A stretch of 64,000 bases of DNA. Source: Micromonospora terminaliae (GTDB taxonomy: Bacteria; Actinomycetota; Actinomycetes; Mycobacteriales; Micromonosporaceae). Positions 41,751-50,398 of this stretch are shown here, one piece after another. Position numbers and translations under genes: made by a program. Positions within the stretch are counted from its first letter, which is position 1. Each line of letters begins with the position of its first letter. Under the pieces are notes generated by a model. That model did not search any database. It was given only the letters and a program-made list of their open reading frames with translations, and was not told the DNA's origin. The DNA lies in NCBI RefSeq assembly GCF_009671205.1, contig NZ_CP045309.1, forward strand, positions 496,001-560,000. The letters run 5' to 3'.

Positions 41751-44221
41751 AGGCCCGTCCGCTCGACACGGGCCGTCCGGGCGTCCTTGCGGACCTCGAA
41801 GCGGACCGGGATCCGCTCGGCGAGCGCCGGCACGTGGGTGACCACACCGACCATCCGGTCGCCCCGCGCGGCCAGGTTCTCCAGGGTGGCGGCCACCGTG
41901 TCGAGGGTGGCGGCGTCCAGCGTGCCGAACCCCTCGTCGAGGACGATCGACTCCAGGCTGGCCGCGCTCGTGGACATCCCCGCGAGCTGCTCGGAGAGGG
42001 CCAGCGCCAGGGCCAGCGACGCCTGGAACGTCTCCCCGCCGGAGAGCGTGCGCACCCCGCGCCGCAGCCCGGCGTCGTGGTGGTCGACCACGAAGAACTC
42101 GCCCTTGTCGTGCACGAGGTCGTACTGGCCGCCGGACAGCTCGCGCAGGATCCGCGAGGCGCCGTCGACCAGCAGGTCCAGTGCCTCGGCCAGCAGCCAG
42201 CGCTCGAAGTTGTTGGCCCGCAGGTGCCCGGCCAGGGCGCGGGCCACCCGGGCCTCCCGCTCGTGGCCGGCCCGCTGCTCGTGCAGCTCGGCGGCCTGCG
42301 CGCGGCGCTCCTCCAGCCGGCGCAGCTCCGCCTCGGCCCGCTCCACCGCCACCGCCGCGTCGCGCTGCGGGTCCTGCGGCGCGGGCAGCCCGGCGGCCTC
42401 GAAGAGCGCGCCGATCCGCTGCGCCACCTCGCCCGCCGCGGCCTCGGCGGCCTCCACGGCGGCGGCCAGCCCCGCCCGGTCGGCGCGCCGCCGCCCGGCC
42501 TGCTCGGCCGCCCACGCGGCGAGGGCCGTCCAGGCGCCGGCCACGTCGTCGCGGTCGGCGGCGGGCGGGCCGAACCGGGCCAGCCCGTCGCGGACCGTGT
42601 CGAAGTCGCGCCAGGCCCGCCGCAGCCGCTCCTGCGCGCCGTCCAGGGCGCCGCGGGCCCGGCGCGCGGCGTCACGACCGGCGCGTACCGCGCCCGCCGC
42701 CTCGTCCAGCGCCCGGCGCAGCCGCGCCTGCTCGGCCAGGGACGCGCGCAGCGCCTCCGGCGTGGCGGCGCCGGCGAGCTGCGCGTCCAGCTCGGCCAGC
42801 CGGGCCTGGAGCTGGTCGTGCTCGGCGCGGGCGCGCAGCAGCACCCGATCCAGCTCGCGGGCGGCCGTGTCCCGCTCCTGCACCACCCGCTTGGCGGTCT
42901 CGCTGGCCGCCCGGGCCGCCTTGCCGGCCGCCAGCGCGCGGGCCACCGCCGATCCCTTCGGCACGGCCGGAACCCGGGGGACCGGCTGCTCACAGACCGG
43001 GCACGGGCCGCCGTCGACCAGGTGCGCCCGCAGCGCCACCGCCTGGTCGGTGGCCTTCGCCTCCTCGTGCGCCCGGAAGGCCGCCTCCAGCTCAGTCTCG
43101 GCACGCTCGGCCTCGGCCCGGGCCGTCGCCAGCGCCCCGGCCGCCGCGTCGTGCTCGGCCTGCGCCGCGTCCACCGCCGCGCGGACCGCCGCCGCCTCGC
43201 CGGTCAGCCGCTCGCGGTCGCCGTGGGCCTTGAGCTGGAGGCGCAGCGCGCTCTCGTCGCCGGCCGCGGCCAGCTCGCCGCGCACCTTCTCCTCGCGCTC
43301 CTCGGCCAGCCCCACGGCGGCGGCCGCCTCGTCGGCGGCGGCCCGCGCGTCGGACACCGCCCGGGCCAGCTGGGCGATCCCGTCGGGCGGCCGGACCCGG
43401 GCCAGCACGGTCAGCTCGGCGTCGAGCGCCGCGAGCGCCGCCGCCTGCTCGCGCGCCGTCGCCCGCACCCGTTCCAGCTCCGGTACGGCCGCCTCGACGG
43501 CCCCGGCCAGCTCGCGCATCCGGTCGACCCGCTCCGAGGCGGCGGCCAGGCTCTCCTCGTCGACGTCGGCGAGGCCGCCGAGTACCTTGTCGACCGCCTC
43601 CAGCTTCGCCTCGGCCTGGCCGGCGCGCTCGGTGGCCTTCTTCTGCACCTCCTCGTAGATGCCCAGCCCGAGGAGGTTGACGAGGATCTGCTGCCGGGTT
43701 GCCGGCTTGGCGTGCAGGAAATCGGCGAACTGCCCCTGCGGCAGCACCACGCAGCTGGTGAACTGCTCGTACGGCAGCCCGACCGCGTCCAGCACCGCCT
43801 GCTCCATCTCGGCCGGGGTGCCCGCCACCACCTCGCCGAGGTCTTCCGGGCTGAGCCCGGTGTCGAGCTTCGTGACGTCGAACCCGGGCGGCATGAGCTG
43901 GAGCCCGGCGTTGGCGGTCTTCACCGTGCCCCGGCCGTCCCGACGGACGACCCGGGTGGCCACGTAGCGGTCGCCGGCGGACTCGAAGACCAGCCGCACC
44001 CGCGCCTCGGTGGCCGAGGGGGCGAGGGCGTTGGCCAGCCCTCGCGTGCCGCCCCAGCGGGGCACGGTGCCGTAGAGGGCGAAGCAGATCGCGTCGAGCA
44101 CCGTCGACTTGCCCGAGCCGGTCGGCCCGACCAGCGCGAAGAAGTCCGCGTCGGTGAAGTCGACCGTGGTCTCCTCGCGGAAGACGGTGAAGCCCGCCAT
44201 GTCCAGCCGCATGGGCCGCAT
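41747..44221 (-). CDS. sbcC: SbcC/Rad50-type SMC ATPase
   Basis: The ATPase partner of the SbcD nuclease, which opens and trims DNA ends and hairpins. The protein is 824 residues. Walker A is VGPTGSGKST (31-40); the zinc hook CPVCEQPVP lies near residue 407 between two long Ala/Glu/Arg-rich coiled coils; the signature LSGGETFQASLALALALSEQ and Walker B SIVLDEGFGTLD are at the C-terminus. The coils are shorter than in E. coli SbcC, as is usual in actinomycetes. It overlaps sbcD by one base and nurA by four. Confidence 0.95.
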   Translation of the reverse strand: MRPMRLDMAGFTVFREETTVDFTDADFFALVGPTGSGKSTVLDAICFALYGTVPRWGGTRGLANALAPSATEARVRLVFESAGDRYVATRVVRRDGRGTVKTANAGLQLMPPGFDVTKLDTGLSPEDLGEVVAGTPAEMEQAVLDAVGLPYEQFTSCVVLPQGQFADFLHAKPATRQQILVNLLGLGIYEEVQKKATERAGQAEAKLEAVDKVLGGLADVDEESLAAASERVDRMRELAGAVEAAVPELERVRATAREQAAALAALDAELTVLARVRPPDGIAQLARAVSDARAAADEAAAAVGLAEEREEKVRGELAAAGDESALRLQLKAHGDRERLTGEAAAVRAAVDAAQAEHDAAAGALATARAEAERAETELEAAFRAHEEAKATDQAVALRAHLVDGGPCPVCEQPVPRVPAVPKGSAVARALAAGKAARAASETAKRVVQERDTAARELDRVLLRARAEHDQLQARLAELDAQLAGAATPEALRASLAEQARLRRALDEAAGAVRAGRDAARRARGALDGAQERLRRAWRDFDTVRDGLARFGPPAADRDDVAGAWTALAAWAAEQAGRRRADRAGLAAAVEAAEAAAGEVAQRIGALFEAAGLPAPQDPQRDAAVAVERAEAELRRLEERRAQAAELHEQRAGHEREARVARALAGHLRANNFERWLLAEALDLLVDGASRILRELSGGQYDLVHDKGEFFVVDHHDAGLRRGVRTLSGGETFQASLALALALSEQLAGMSTSAASLESIVLDEGFGTLDAATLDTVAATLENLAARGDRMVGVVTHVPALAERIPVRFEVRKDARTARVERTGL

Positions 44222-45369
44222 CAGTGCTCCACCTCCTCGAGCAGCTCGTCGAAGAGCTCCCGCACGTCGTCGTCGGCGTGGCCGCGGCTGCCCAGGTAGT
44301 CGGCGAACAGCTCGCGCGGCGAGCGGCCGGCCCGCTGGGCGGTGCGGGTGCCGCTGCCCGGTGCGGGCACCAGCTCCGGGTCGATCCGGATCTCCAGCGC
44401 GCGGGGGAGCAGCTCCTGCACCTCCTCGCGCAGCCCGGCGCGGGGCTGCTCGCGGACGTAGACCCGCAGCCAGCCCTCGGGCACGTCGATCTCGGCGAGC
44501 TGGGCCAGGGTGCCGCGGACCGTGCGCAGGGGGACGGCGCCGGGCACCGGCACCTCCCGGATCTGCGCGGCGGTCGTCGCGGTCACCTCGACGATCGTCA
44601 CCGACCCGACGTTCTCCTGCTCGCCGAAGTCGACGGCGAGCGGGCTGCCGCTGTAGCGGACCGGGCAGGGGCCGATCACCCGCTGGGAGCGGTGCAGGTG
44701 GCCCAGCGCCACGTAGTGCGCGTTGCCCGGGAACACGGTGGCCGGCACCGCGTAGCCGAGCACGGTGTGCGCGTCCCGCTCGCCGCCGCCGGTGCTGGCG
44801 CCGACCACGGTGAGGTGGGCGGTGACCAGGTGCACCCGGTCCGGCTCGGTGAACCCCTCGGCGAGCCGGGCGAGCACCCGCCCGAGGTGGTCGGCGTAGG
44901 TCTGGTTGGCCTCGGCGGCCGTCAGCGCGTACATCTCCACGGCGCGGACGGCGTAGCGCTGGGAGAGGAAGGGCAGCGCGGCGACCTGCCAGCGCTCGCC
45001 GTCGCGGGTGGTGCCGTCGATGACGTGCTCGGCCGGATTCTCCCGGACGCTGCCCCGCAGCGTGATCCCGGCGGCCTCGGCCCAGGGGCGCAGCGCGTCG
45101 AGCGCCGCGCCGTTGTCGTGGTTGCCGCCGATGGCCACCACGTCGGCCCCGGTGCGGCGCAGCGCGGTCAGCGCCCGGGTGACCAGCCGGGTCGCCTCCG
45201 GGGTGGGCGCGGCGGTGTCGTAGAGGTCGCCGGCCACGATGACCAGGTCGGGCCGCTCGACCCGGGCGATCTCGATGACCTGGGCGAGCACCTGCTTGTG
45301 CTCCTCGGCCCGGGACTGCCCCTTGAGGACCTTGCCGACATGCCAGTCGGAGGTGTGCAGGATCTTCAT
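44221..45369 (-). CDS. sbcD: SbcD/Mre11-type exonuclease
   Basis: The manganese-dependent nuclease subunit (382 residues) of the SbcCD complex. Metallophosphoesterase motifs are in order: HTSDWHVGK (Asp8, His10), VIVAGDLYDTA, IGGNHDN, and YVALGHLHRSQ. The C-terminal ~100 residues are the capping and SbcC-binding parts (PRALEIRIDPEL). It starts 10 bases after herA ends and has a single-base overlap with sbcC, so the three are cotranscribed. Confidence 0.96.
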   Translation of the reverse strand: MKILHTSDWHVGKVLKGQSRAEEHKQVLAQVIEIARVERPDLVIVAGDLYDTAAPTPEATRLVTRALTALRRTGADVVAIGGNHDNGAALDALRPWAEAAGITLRGSVRENPAEHVIDGTTRDGERWQVAALPFLSQRYAVRAVEMYALTAAEANQTYADHLGRVLARLAEGFTEPDRVHLVTAHLTVVGASTGGGERDAHTVLGYAVPATVFPGNAHYVALGHLHRSQRVIGPCPVRYSGSPLAVDFGEQENVGSVTIVEVTATTAAQIREVPVPGAVPLRTVRGTLAQLAEIDVPEGWLRVYVREQPRAGLREEVQELLPRALEIRIDPELVPAPGSGTRTAQRAGRSPRELFADYLGSRGHADDDVRELFDELLEEVEH

Positions 45370-45379
45370 GGTCAGCCCT

Positions 45380-47128
45380 CTAGAACGGGATGTCGTCGTC
45401 GGAGGTGCCCGAGCCCACGACCGCGAACGGGTCGGCCGCCTGGGTGATCGAGCGCAGCGTCTCCGAGGGCGCCCGGCCCGCCTCGGAGACCCGGGTGGCC
45501 CAGGCCGGGAAGGGGAACTCCAGGCAGAGCGGGACCGGGATGTCGGGCTGGTTGACGAACATGGTTCCCGGCTTGGCGAGCAGGGCGCGCTGCCGCTGGG
45601 CGGGCGGCAGGAAGCCGTATTCGGGGCGGGACGCCTCGGCCGGGTCGAGCCGGCCGACGACCCGGATCGCCGAGTTGGTGACGATCCGCCGCTCGACCTC
45701 GCTGGCGGTCTGCTGGGCGCCGACGAGGATCACCCCGAGCGAGCGGCCACGCTCGGCGATGTCGAGCAGCACCTCCTTGATGGGCGAGGAGCCCTCCCGC
45801 GGGGCGTACTTGTTGAGCTCGTCGAGGACGACGAACAGCAGCGGTTTCGCGGTGCCCGCCTTCTCCTTGCGCTCGAACTCGCTCTTGAGCGTCACGCCGA
45901 CCACGAAGCGTTGCGCCCGGTCCGGCAGGTTGTGCAGGTCGACCACCGTGACCTGGGCGGACTCGGCGGTGTTGATCGAGTGCGGGCGGCGGGTGGCCAG
46001 GTCGCCCCGGATCAGCCGGCCCAGGTCCTTCTTGCTGCCGATCAGCCGGCGGGCGAACGCGTTGACCGTGCCGAGGCCGACCGCGCTGCCCGCCCAGTCG
46101 CCCCGGGTCTCGTCGTCGTTGAGCTGCTCGACGATGTGGTCGACCAGGTCGGCGTAGGACCCCAGCCGCACCCCGTCGATGCTCACCCCGCCGTCGGCGG
46201 GCTGGGCGTATCTCGCCAGGTGGGCGGCGACCGAGTGCACCACCATCGTGTACTGCTGCCGCTCGTCGTCGGCGTCGGCGAAGACGTAGGGGAGCAGGCG
46301 GTCGGCGCAGAACTCGCTCAGCGTCCAGTAGAAGCTGTCCACCCCGGTGAGCCGGCTGCTCACGTCGGGGGTGCCGGAGGAGTCGCCGACCCGGGGCGGG
46401 GCGTGGACCCGGACGTCGGGGAAGGCGCCGGCGTCGAGCCCGAGCTTCGCGTAGCCGGCCCGGGTGGCGTCGTCGAGCCGCGTGTTGGGGTGGTCGAGGA
46501 AGAGCAGGTCCTCACCCTTGACGTTGAAGATGAGCGCCTTGGCGTTGACCGCGTCGCCGCCCAGCACCCCGGAGCGGAAGACCGAGTAGAGCAGGAAGGT
46601 GGCGAAGCTGGTCTTGGTGGCCACGCCGGAGATGCCGGAGATGGAGACGTGGGCACCCCGGGTGCCGTCGAGGAAGTCGGCGTTGAGGTAGACCGGGACG
46701 CCGTCGCGGCCCATGCCCATGGGGATGCGCCGCTCCATCCGGTCGAAGTGCAGGGCCCGGGCCCGGGCGTCGCCCTCGGCCCGGTGCACCACGGCGCCGG
46801 GGGTGGGCGGCACGTAGAACTCCGGGTCGACGCGGGTGGTGGTGACCTCGGCGGCCTCCTGCACCTGGGCGGGGAGGGTGCCGTCGGCGATGGCGAACAC
46901 GTCGGAGTCGAACTGCGCGCCCTCGTGCCGGGCGCGCACCTGGGTGACCACCCCGGCGATGGTGACCGGCTCCCGGTCGGGCAGCTCGCGGCGGGTCACC
47001 ACGACGTCGTCGAGCTGGAGGTAGCTGCCGGGGGCGACCGCCGTCCAGAAGGTGAGCGGGGTGGCGTCGGCGGTGCCGAGCACCCGGCCGACCCCGTCGC
47101 CGGGGCCGTCGAGCAGGTCGTCGGTCAT
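45380..47128 (-). CDS. herA: HerA-type DNA translocase ATPase with SSB-like C-terminal tip
   Basis: This FtsK/HerA-superfamily ATPase is 582 residues long. An N-terminal HAS-barrel (~10-130) precedes a RecA-like core. The Walker A region GISGVATKTSF (165-175, Lys172) is unusual because HerA normally has GxTGSGKS; Walker B is LLFVVLDELNKYAP near 430, and VILVGAQQTASEV, VGRLDPAEASRPEYG follow. It should form a hexamer that drives NurA and SbcCD along DNA at broken ends. The protein ends GTSDDDIPF; DDDIPF is the tip by which E. coli SSB recruits repair proteins. It is the first gene of the operon. ATG at 47128 has GGAG upstream. Confidence 0.88.
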   Translation of the reverse strand: MTDDLLDGPGDGVGRVLGTADATPLTFWTAVAPGSYLQLDDVVVTRRELPDREPVTIAGVVTQVRARHEGAQFDSDVFAIADGTLPAQVQEAAEVTTTRVDPEFYVPPTPGAVVHRAEGDARARALHFDRMERRIPMGMGRDGVPVYLNADFLDGTRGAHVSISGISGVATKTSFATFLLYSVFRSGVLGGDAVNAKALIFNVKGEDLLFLDHPNTRLDDATRAGYAKLGLDAGAFPDVRVHAPPRVGDSSGTPDVSSRLTGVDSFYWTLSEFCADRLLPYVFADADDERQQYTMVVHSVAAHLARYAQPADGGVSIDGVRLGSYADLVDHIVEQLNDDETRGDWAGSAVGLGTVNAFARRLIGSKKDLGRLIRGDLATRRPHSINTAESAQVTVVDLHNLPDRAQRFVVGVTLKSEFERKEKAGTAKPLLFVVLDELNKYAPREGSSPIKEVLLDIAERGRSLGVILVGAQQTASEVERRIVTNSAIRVVGRLDPAEASRPEYGFLPPAQRQRALLAKPGTMFVNQPDIPVPLCLEFPFPAWATRVSEAGRAPSETLRSITQAADPFAVVGSGTSDDDIPF

Positions 47129-47346
47129 CGGCGGTCTCCGGTCGGCTGGTCGTCCCGTTCACGGCGCACGTCGTGCATCCTGCCCGAGGGATGCGACAGG
47201 TTGCCACGCGACGCGGCGGACGCCACCTCGCCGTTCCGCGGATCCTGCGCAGCGGGTCCGTCCGCTGACTCTCCGTACGCCCTGGTCGGCCGTTCCGGCA
47301 CCCGCGGGCCGGATCCCGGGAGATCCTGCAAGGGGCCGGAGGACGG

Positions 47347-48999
47347 ATGGCACGAGGAGCGGCGGTGGAGGCAGTCCGGAGCCGGACGGCGATGCTGCTG
47401 GTGCTCGCCGTCCTGCCGCCGGTCCTGGAGGAGGCGGCGCTGGTCGCCATCAGCTTCCACGGCGCCCGAGGGCTGGCGCCCCAGGTGACCGCGGTCTGGC
47501 CGTACGACTCGTTCCACGACCTGCGGTGGCTGCTGGTCTACCACAACTCCTGGTGGACCTTCGCTCTCGGGCTGGTGGTGCTCACCGTCTTCCGCGGTCT
47601 GCTCACCGCCGGGCTGACCGCCCTGGCCTGGCCCGAGCGGGCGCCACGTCCCCCGTTCGGCTGGCTGGTCCGGCGGAACCTGGAGGTGGCCGCCCTCGCC
47701 CTGGTCATCATCTCGCCGTGGGCGGCGATCTCGGTCGCCTTCTCGGCCGTCGCGCTCTCGCTCTACCTGTTCGCCTCGCTCGCCCCGATGCTGGTGCTCG
47801 CCCCCTTCCTCCAGCGCGCCGGGGTGGTCCGGAACTGGTGGCGCGGCCTGCCCACCATCGAGCTGCTCGGCTGGTCGGTGCTCAACTTCGTGGTGCTCAC
47901 CGTCGCGGGTGCGGTCATCTCCAGCACGACCGGCTGGTGGGGGGTCCCGGTTGCGGCGCTGGCCGGCCTGGCCAACGGCCTGCTCTGGCAGCGCACCGTT
48001 TCGGCCGCCGTGCTGCCCGCCCGGATCCGCCTGGCCCGGGTCCCGGTTGCGCCGGTGGCGATCGCCCTCACCATGGCCGCCGCGGTCGCGTCGCAGACGC
48101 TCGTCGGCCTGGCGGCGGGTCCGCCGGCGGAGTGGCGGCCCCCGGTGCTCGCCGAGCGGCTCCCCGACCGGGTGCCGCACGCGGTGATCGCCATCGCCGG
48201 GCACGACTCGCAGTGGAACGGTCGCCTACCGGAGGATCCCCGGGTGGAGCGCTTCTCCTACGTGGGCCTGGACCGGCAGGGCCGGCCGCTGCCGTACGGG
48301 CCGGAGGCGACCCACCAGTCCCTGGACTCCAGCGCGGTCCTGCTCGCCACGCAGGTGAGCGAGTTGCACCGCCGTACGGGCCGGCCCATCGCCCTGCTCG
48401 GGTTCAGCGAGGGGGCCATGGTGGCGCGGACCTACCTGGACAAGTGGGCGCAGCCCCTGCCGGTGGAGGCGGTGCTGCTGTTCAGCCCGCTGATCCAGCC
48501 CGGCCGGGCCTACTACCCGCCCGCGGGCTACGAGGGGTGGGGCGTCGCCGCCGGCTGGGAGCTGCGCGGGATCTTCTGGCTGGCCAACCTGGGCCGCAGC
48601 GTGAAGAGCCGGCCGGACGAGCCGTTCGTGCGGTCGGTGCTGGTCAACGCGCCCTTCTACCGCAACCGCACCCTCTGCCCGGTGGCCGGCGTCCGCGTGA
48701 TCGCCTTCCTGCCCACGGTCAGTGCGGCGGAGGCGCCGCCCGGCGAGTACAGCCGGATCCCGGTGTTCCAGATGCCCGCCCTGCACGGGGGGCTGATCGG
48801 CCAGCGGCTCGCCCAGGAGCGGGTCGTCGACTTCCTCGCCGGCGGCCGGGTGGACGAGCCACGCCGGGAGTACCGCCTGCTCCAGCGGCTCGGCGCGGCG
48901 TGGCAGGCCCCGCCGCTCCCGCTGGCCCTGAACCCGGTGTGGGCGGCGGACCGGGAGGGCGACCCGGCCATCACGGGCCGGATCTGCGAGCCCCGCTGA
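47347..48999 (+). CDS. Membrane protein with C-terminal alpha/beta-hydrolase domain
   Basis: The 550-residue product has about six membrane helices in the first 270 residues (LLVLAVLPPVLEEAALVAI, WTFALGLVVLTVFRGLLTAG, LALVIISPWAAISVAFSAVALSLYLF and others). The second half is an alpha/beta hydrolase with nucleophile elbow LLGFSEGAMVARTYL near residue 357. LLFSPLIQPGRAYYPPAGYEGWG and a His in FQMPALHGGLIGQ may complete the triad. This arrangement places the enzyme at the membrane, perhaps outside. The substrate is unknown; similar hybrids have been called lysophospholipase-like. ATG follows GGAGGACGG. Confidence 0.82.
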   Translation: MARGAAVEAVRSRTAMLLVLAVLPPVLEEAALVAISFHGARGLAPQVTAVWPYDSFHDLRWLLVYHNSWWTFALGLVVLTVFRGLLTAGLTALAWPERAPRPPFGWLVRRNLEVAALALVIISPWAAISVAFSAVALSLYLFASLAPMLVLAPFLQRAGVVRNWWRGLPTIELLGWSVLNFVVLTVAGAVISSTTGWWGVPVAALAGLANGLLWQRTVSAAVLPARIRLARVPVAPVAIALTMAAAVASQTLVGLAAGPPAEWRPPVLAERLPDRVPHAVIAIAGHDSQWNGRLPEDPRVERFSYVGLDRQGRPLPYGPEATHQSLDSSAVLLATQVSELHRRTGRPIALLGFSEGAMVARTYLDKWAQPLPVEAVLLFSPLIQPGRAYYPPAGYEGWGVAAGWELRGIFWLANLGRSVKSRPDEPFVRSVLVNAPFYRNRTLCPVAGVRVIAFLPTVSAAEAPPGEYSRIPVFQMPALHGGLIGQRLAQERVVDFLAGGRVDEPRREYRLLQRLGAAWQAPPLPLALNPVWAADREGDPAITGRICEPR

Positions 49000-49423
49000 C
49001 CGTCGGGCGCATCCCGCCCGGCCGGGTGGCCCGGCGGTGCCGGAGCAGCAGCCGGATCGCCGCGGCGTCGACGGCGGCCACCAGGAGCACCCGGATCGGC
49101 GCGTACGGCAGGAGGAGCAGGTCCACGGCGATCGCCAGCAGGGCGCCGCCGATCGCGACGGTGGCCGCGCCCCGCCGGCCGGTGACCGCGGCCACCAGGC
49201 CGGCGAGCGCGACCGCCACTCCGACCGTCAGCTGCGACCAGGCCCAGGCGGTGAGGTCGACCGGGTAGAGGCCGCCCCGGATCAGCACCATGAACGTCCC
49301 GGACCGGAGCATGCCGTACGCGGCCAGCGCGTCGGCCAGGCCGGTGGCGACCAGCAGCGTACCGGCGAGCACCGGGCGGCCGGTCCGCTCCGGCGCCGTG
49401 ACGGTGGCCCCCGGTGTCCGCAT
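48971..49423 (-). CDS. Small membrane protein of unknown function
   Basis: A 150-residue protein with about four helices (VLAGTLLVATGLADALAAYG, LTAWAWSQLTVGVAVALAGLVAAVTG, AATVAIGGALLAIAVDLLLLPY, ILLVAAVDAAAIRLLLRH). The order of helices and the LIRGGLYPVDLTAWAW motif are found in a family of actinobacterial four-helix proteins without known role. The gene's 3' end overlaps the convergent hydrolase by 29 bases. Confidence 0.75.
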   Translation of the reverse strand: MRTPGATVTAPERTGRPVLAGTLLVATGLADALAAYGMLRSGTFMVLIRGGLYPVDLTAWAWSQLTVGVAVALAGLVAAVTGRRGAATVAIGGALLAIAVDLLLLPYAPIRVLLVAAVDAAAIRLLLRHRRATRPGGMRPTVSGARRSGP

Positions 49424-49493
49424 TCCCCGAGGTTACGGCGCTGATCATGGGCGAGTCCGCGAGACGCCGCAGCCCGACCCGGCCGGAGGCGCC

Positions 49494-50327
49494 TCAGCGC
49501 TCGGCGAGCACCTCGCGCAGCCGCGCGGCGAAGGCCGGCGGGTCCTCGACGAAGCCGATGTGCCCGCCCGGGAACATCGTCGGCGCCGTGCCCAGTGCCG
49601 CGGCGAGCGCCCGGGAGGTGCGGTCGCAGACCTCGCCGGCCGACCGCTCCCCGAGTCCGACGACGATCCGGGCCGGTCCGTCGCGCAGGGCGTCGACGTC
49701 GGGCCGGAAGCGGGTGGTTCCCCGGATCATGTGCAGGTACTGGAAGTGCTCGTCGGCCGCCGCCTGCGGATCGGGCTCGCCGCCGAACATGCCCAGGACC
49801 ACCTCCTCCGGCAGCTGGATGTTCGCCGCGGCGAGGAACTTGCGCCCGGCGCCGAGCCGGTCCCCGGCCCGGTAGGTGGCGATCATGTCGTCCTCGCTCG
49901 CCAGGAGTTCGGCCCGGTCCGGCAGCAGGCCGAGCAGCGGCGGTTCGTGCGCCACGACCGTGTGCACCCCGGCGGGAGCCGCCTGGGCCAGGGCGAGGAC
50001 GGTCACCGCCCCGCCGCTGGACCCGAGCACGGCGGCCGGGCCCGCGTCGACGTGGGCGAGGAGCCGGACGACGTCGTCGGCGCGCAGCTCGGGGGTCGAG
50101 TCCTGGTGCGGGTCGTGCAGGACGCTGCGGCGGATCCCGCGCGGGTCGGTGGTCAGCACCGTGTGCTCCGCGGCCAGCAGGTCGGCCAGCGGGGCGAAGG
50201 CGTCGGCGTCCATCGGGGCGGCGACCAGGGCCACGAGCGGGCCGTGCCCGCGTACCTCGTAGTACAGCCGCCCGTCGGGCACCGCCAGGGTGCCGGTGGT
50301 GACGGACGCGGTCGACATGCTGCTCAT
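49494..50327 (-). CDS. Alpha/beta-hydrolase
   Basis: A 277-residue soluble hydrolase. The nucleophile elbow is AVLGSSGGAVTVLALAQ and the His is in PGGHIGFVEDPPAF near the end; the oxyanion loop is VALVAAPMDADAF. Such proteins cover esterases, haloperoxidase-like enzymes and lactonases, so the reaction is open. ATG at 50327 has GGAGG five bases upstream; a longer start at 50363 is not supported by a ribosome binding site. It is divergent from the sigma factor at 50399, only 71 bases away, and a shared regulator is likely. Confidence 0.88.
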   Translation of the reverse strand: MSSMSTASVTTGTLAVPDGRLYYEVRGHGPLVALVAAPMDADAFAPLADLLAAEHTVLTTDPRGIRRSVLHDPHQDSTPELRADDVVRLLAHVDAGPAAVLGSSGGAVTVLALAQAAPAGVHTVVAHEPPLLGLLPDRAELLASEDDMIATYRAGDRLGAGRKFLAAANIQLPEEVVLGMFGGEPDPQAAADEHFQYLHMIRGTTRFRPDVDALRDGPARIVVGLGERSAGEVCDRTSRALAAALGTAPTMFPGGHIGFVEDPPAFAARLREVLAER

Positions 50328-50385
50328 CGGGTCCTCCGGAGTCGTGGTGGGTGAGCCGTTCACCTTCCTGACTCCGGCGCTGCGG

Positions 50386-50391
50386 CAGAAT
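50386..50391 (+). promoter_or_regulatory. Possible -10 element, leaderless start of the ECF gene
   Basis: CAGAAT lies seven bases before the GTG at 50399, the spacing expected for a leaderless message, and no ribosome binding site is visible. No good -35 is seen. Confidence 0.35.
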
Positions 50392-50398
50392 CGTCGGT

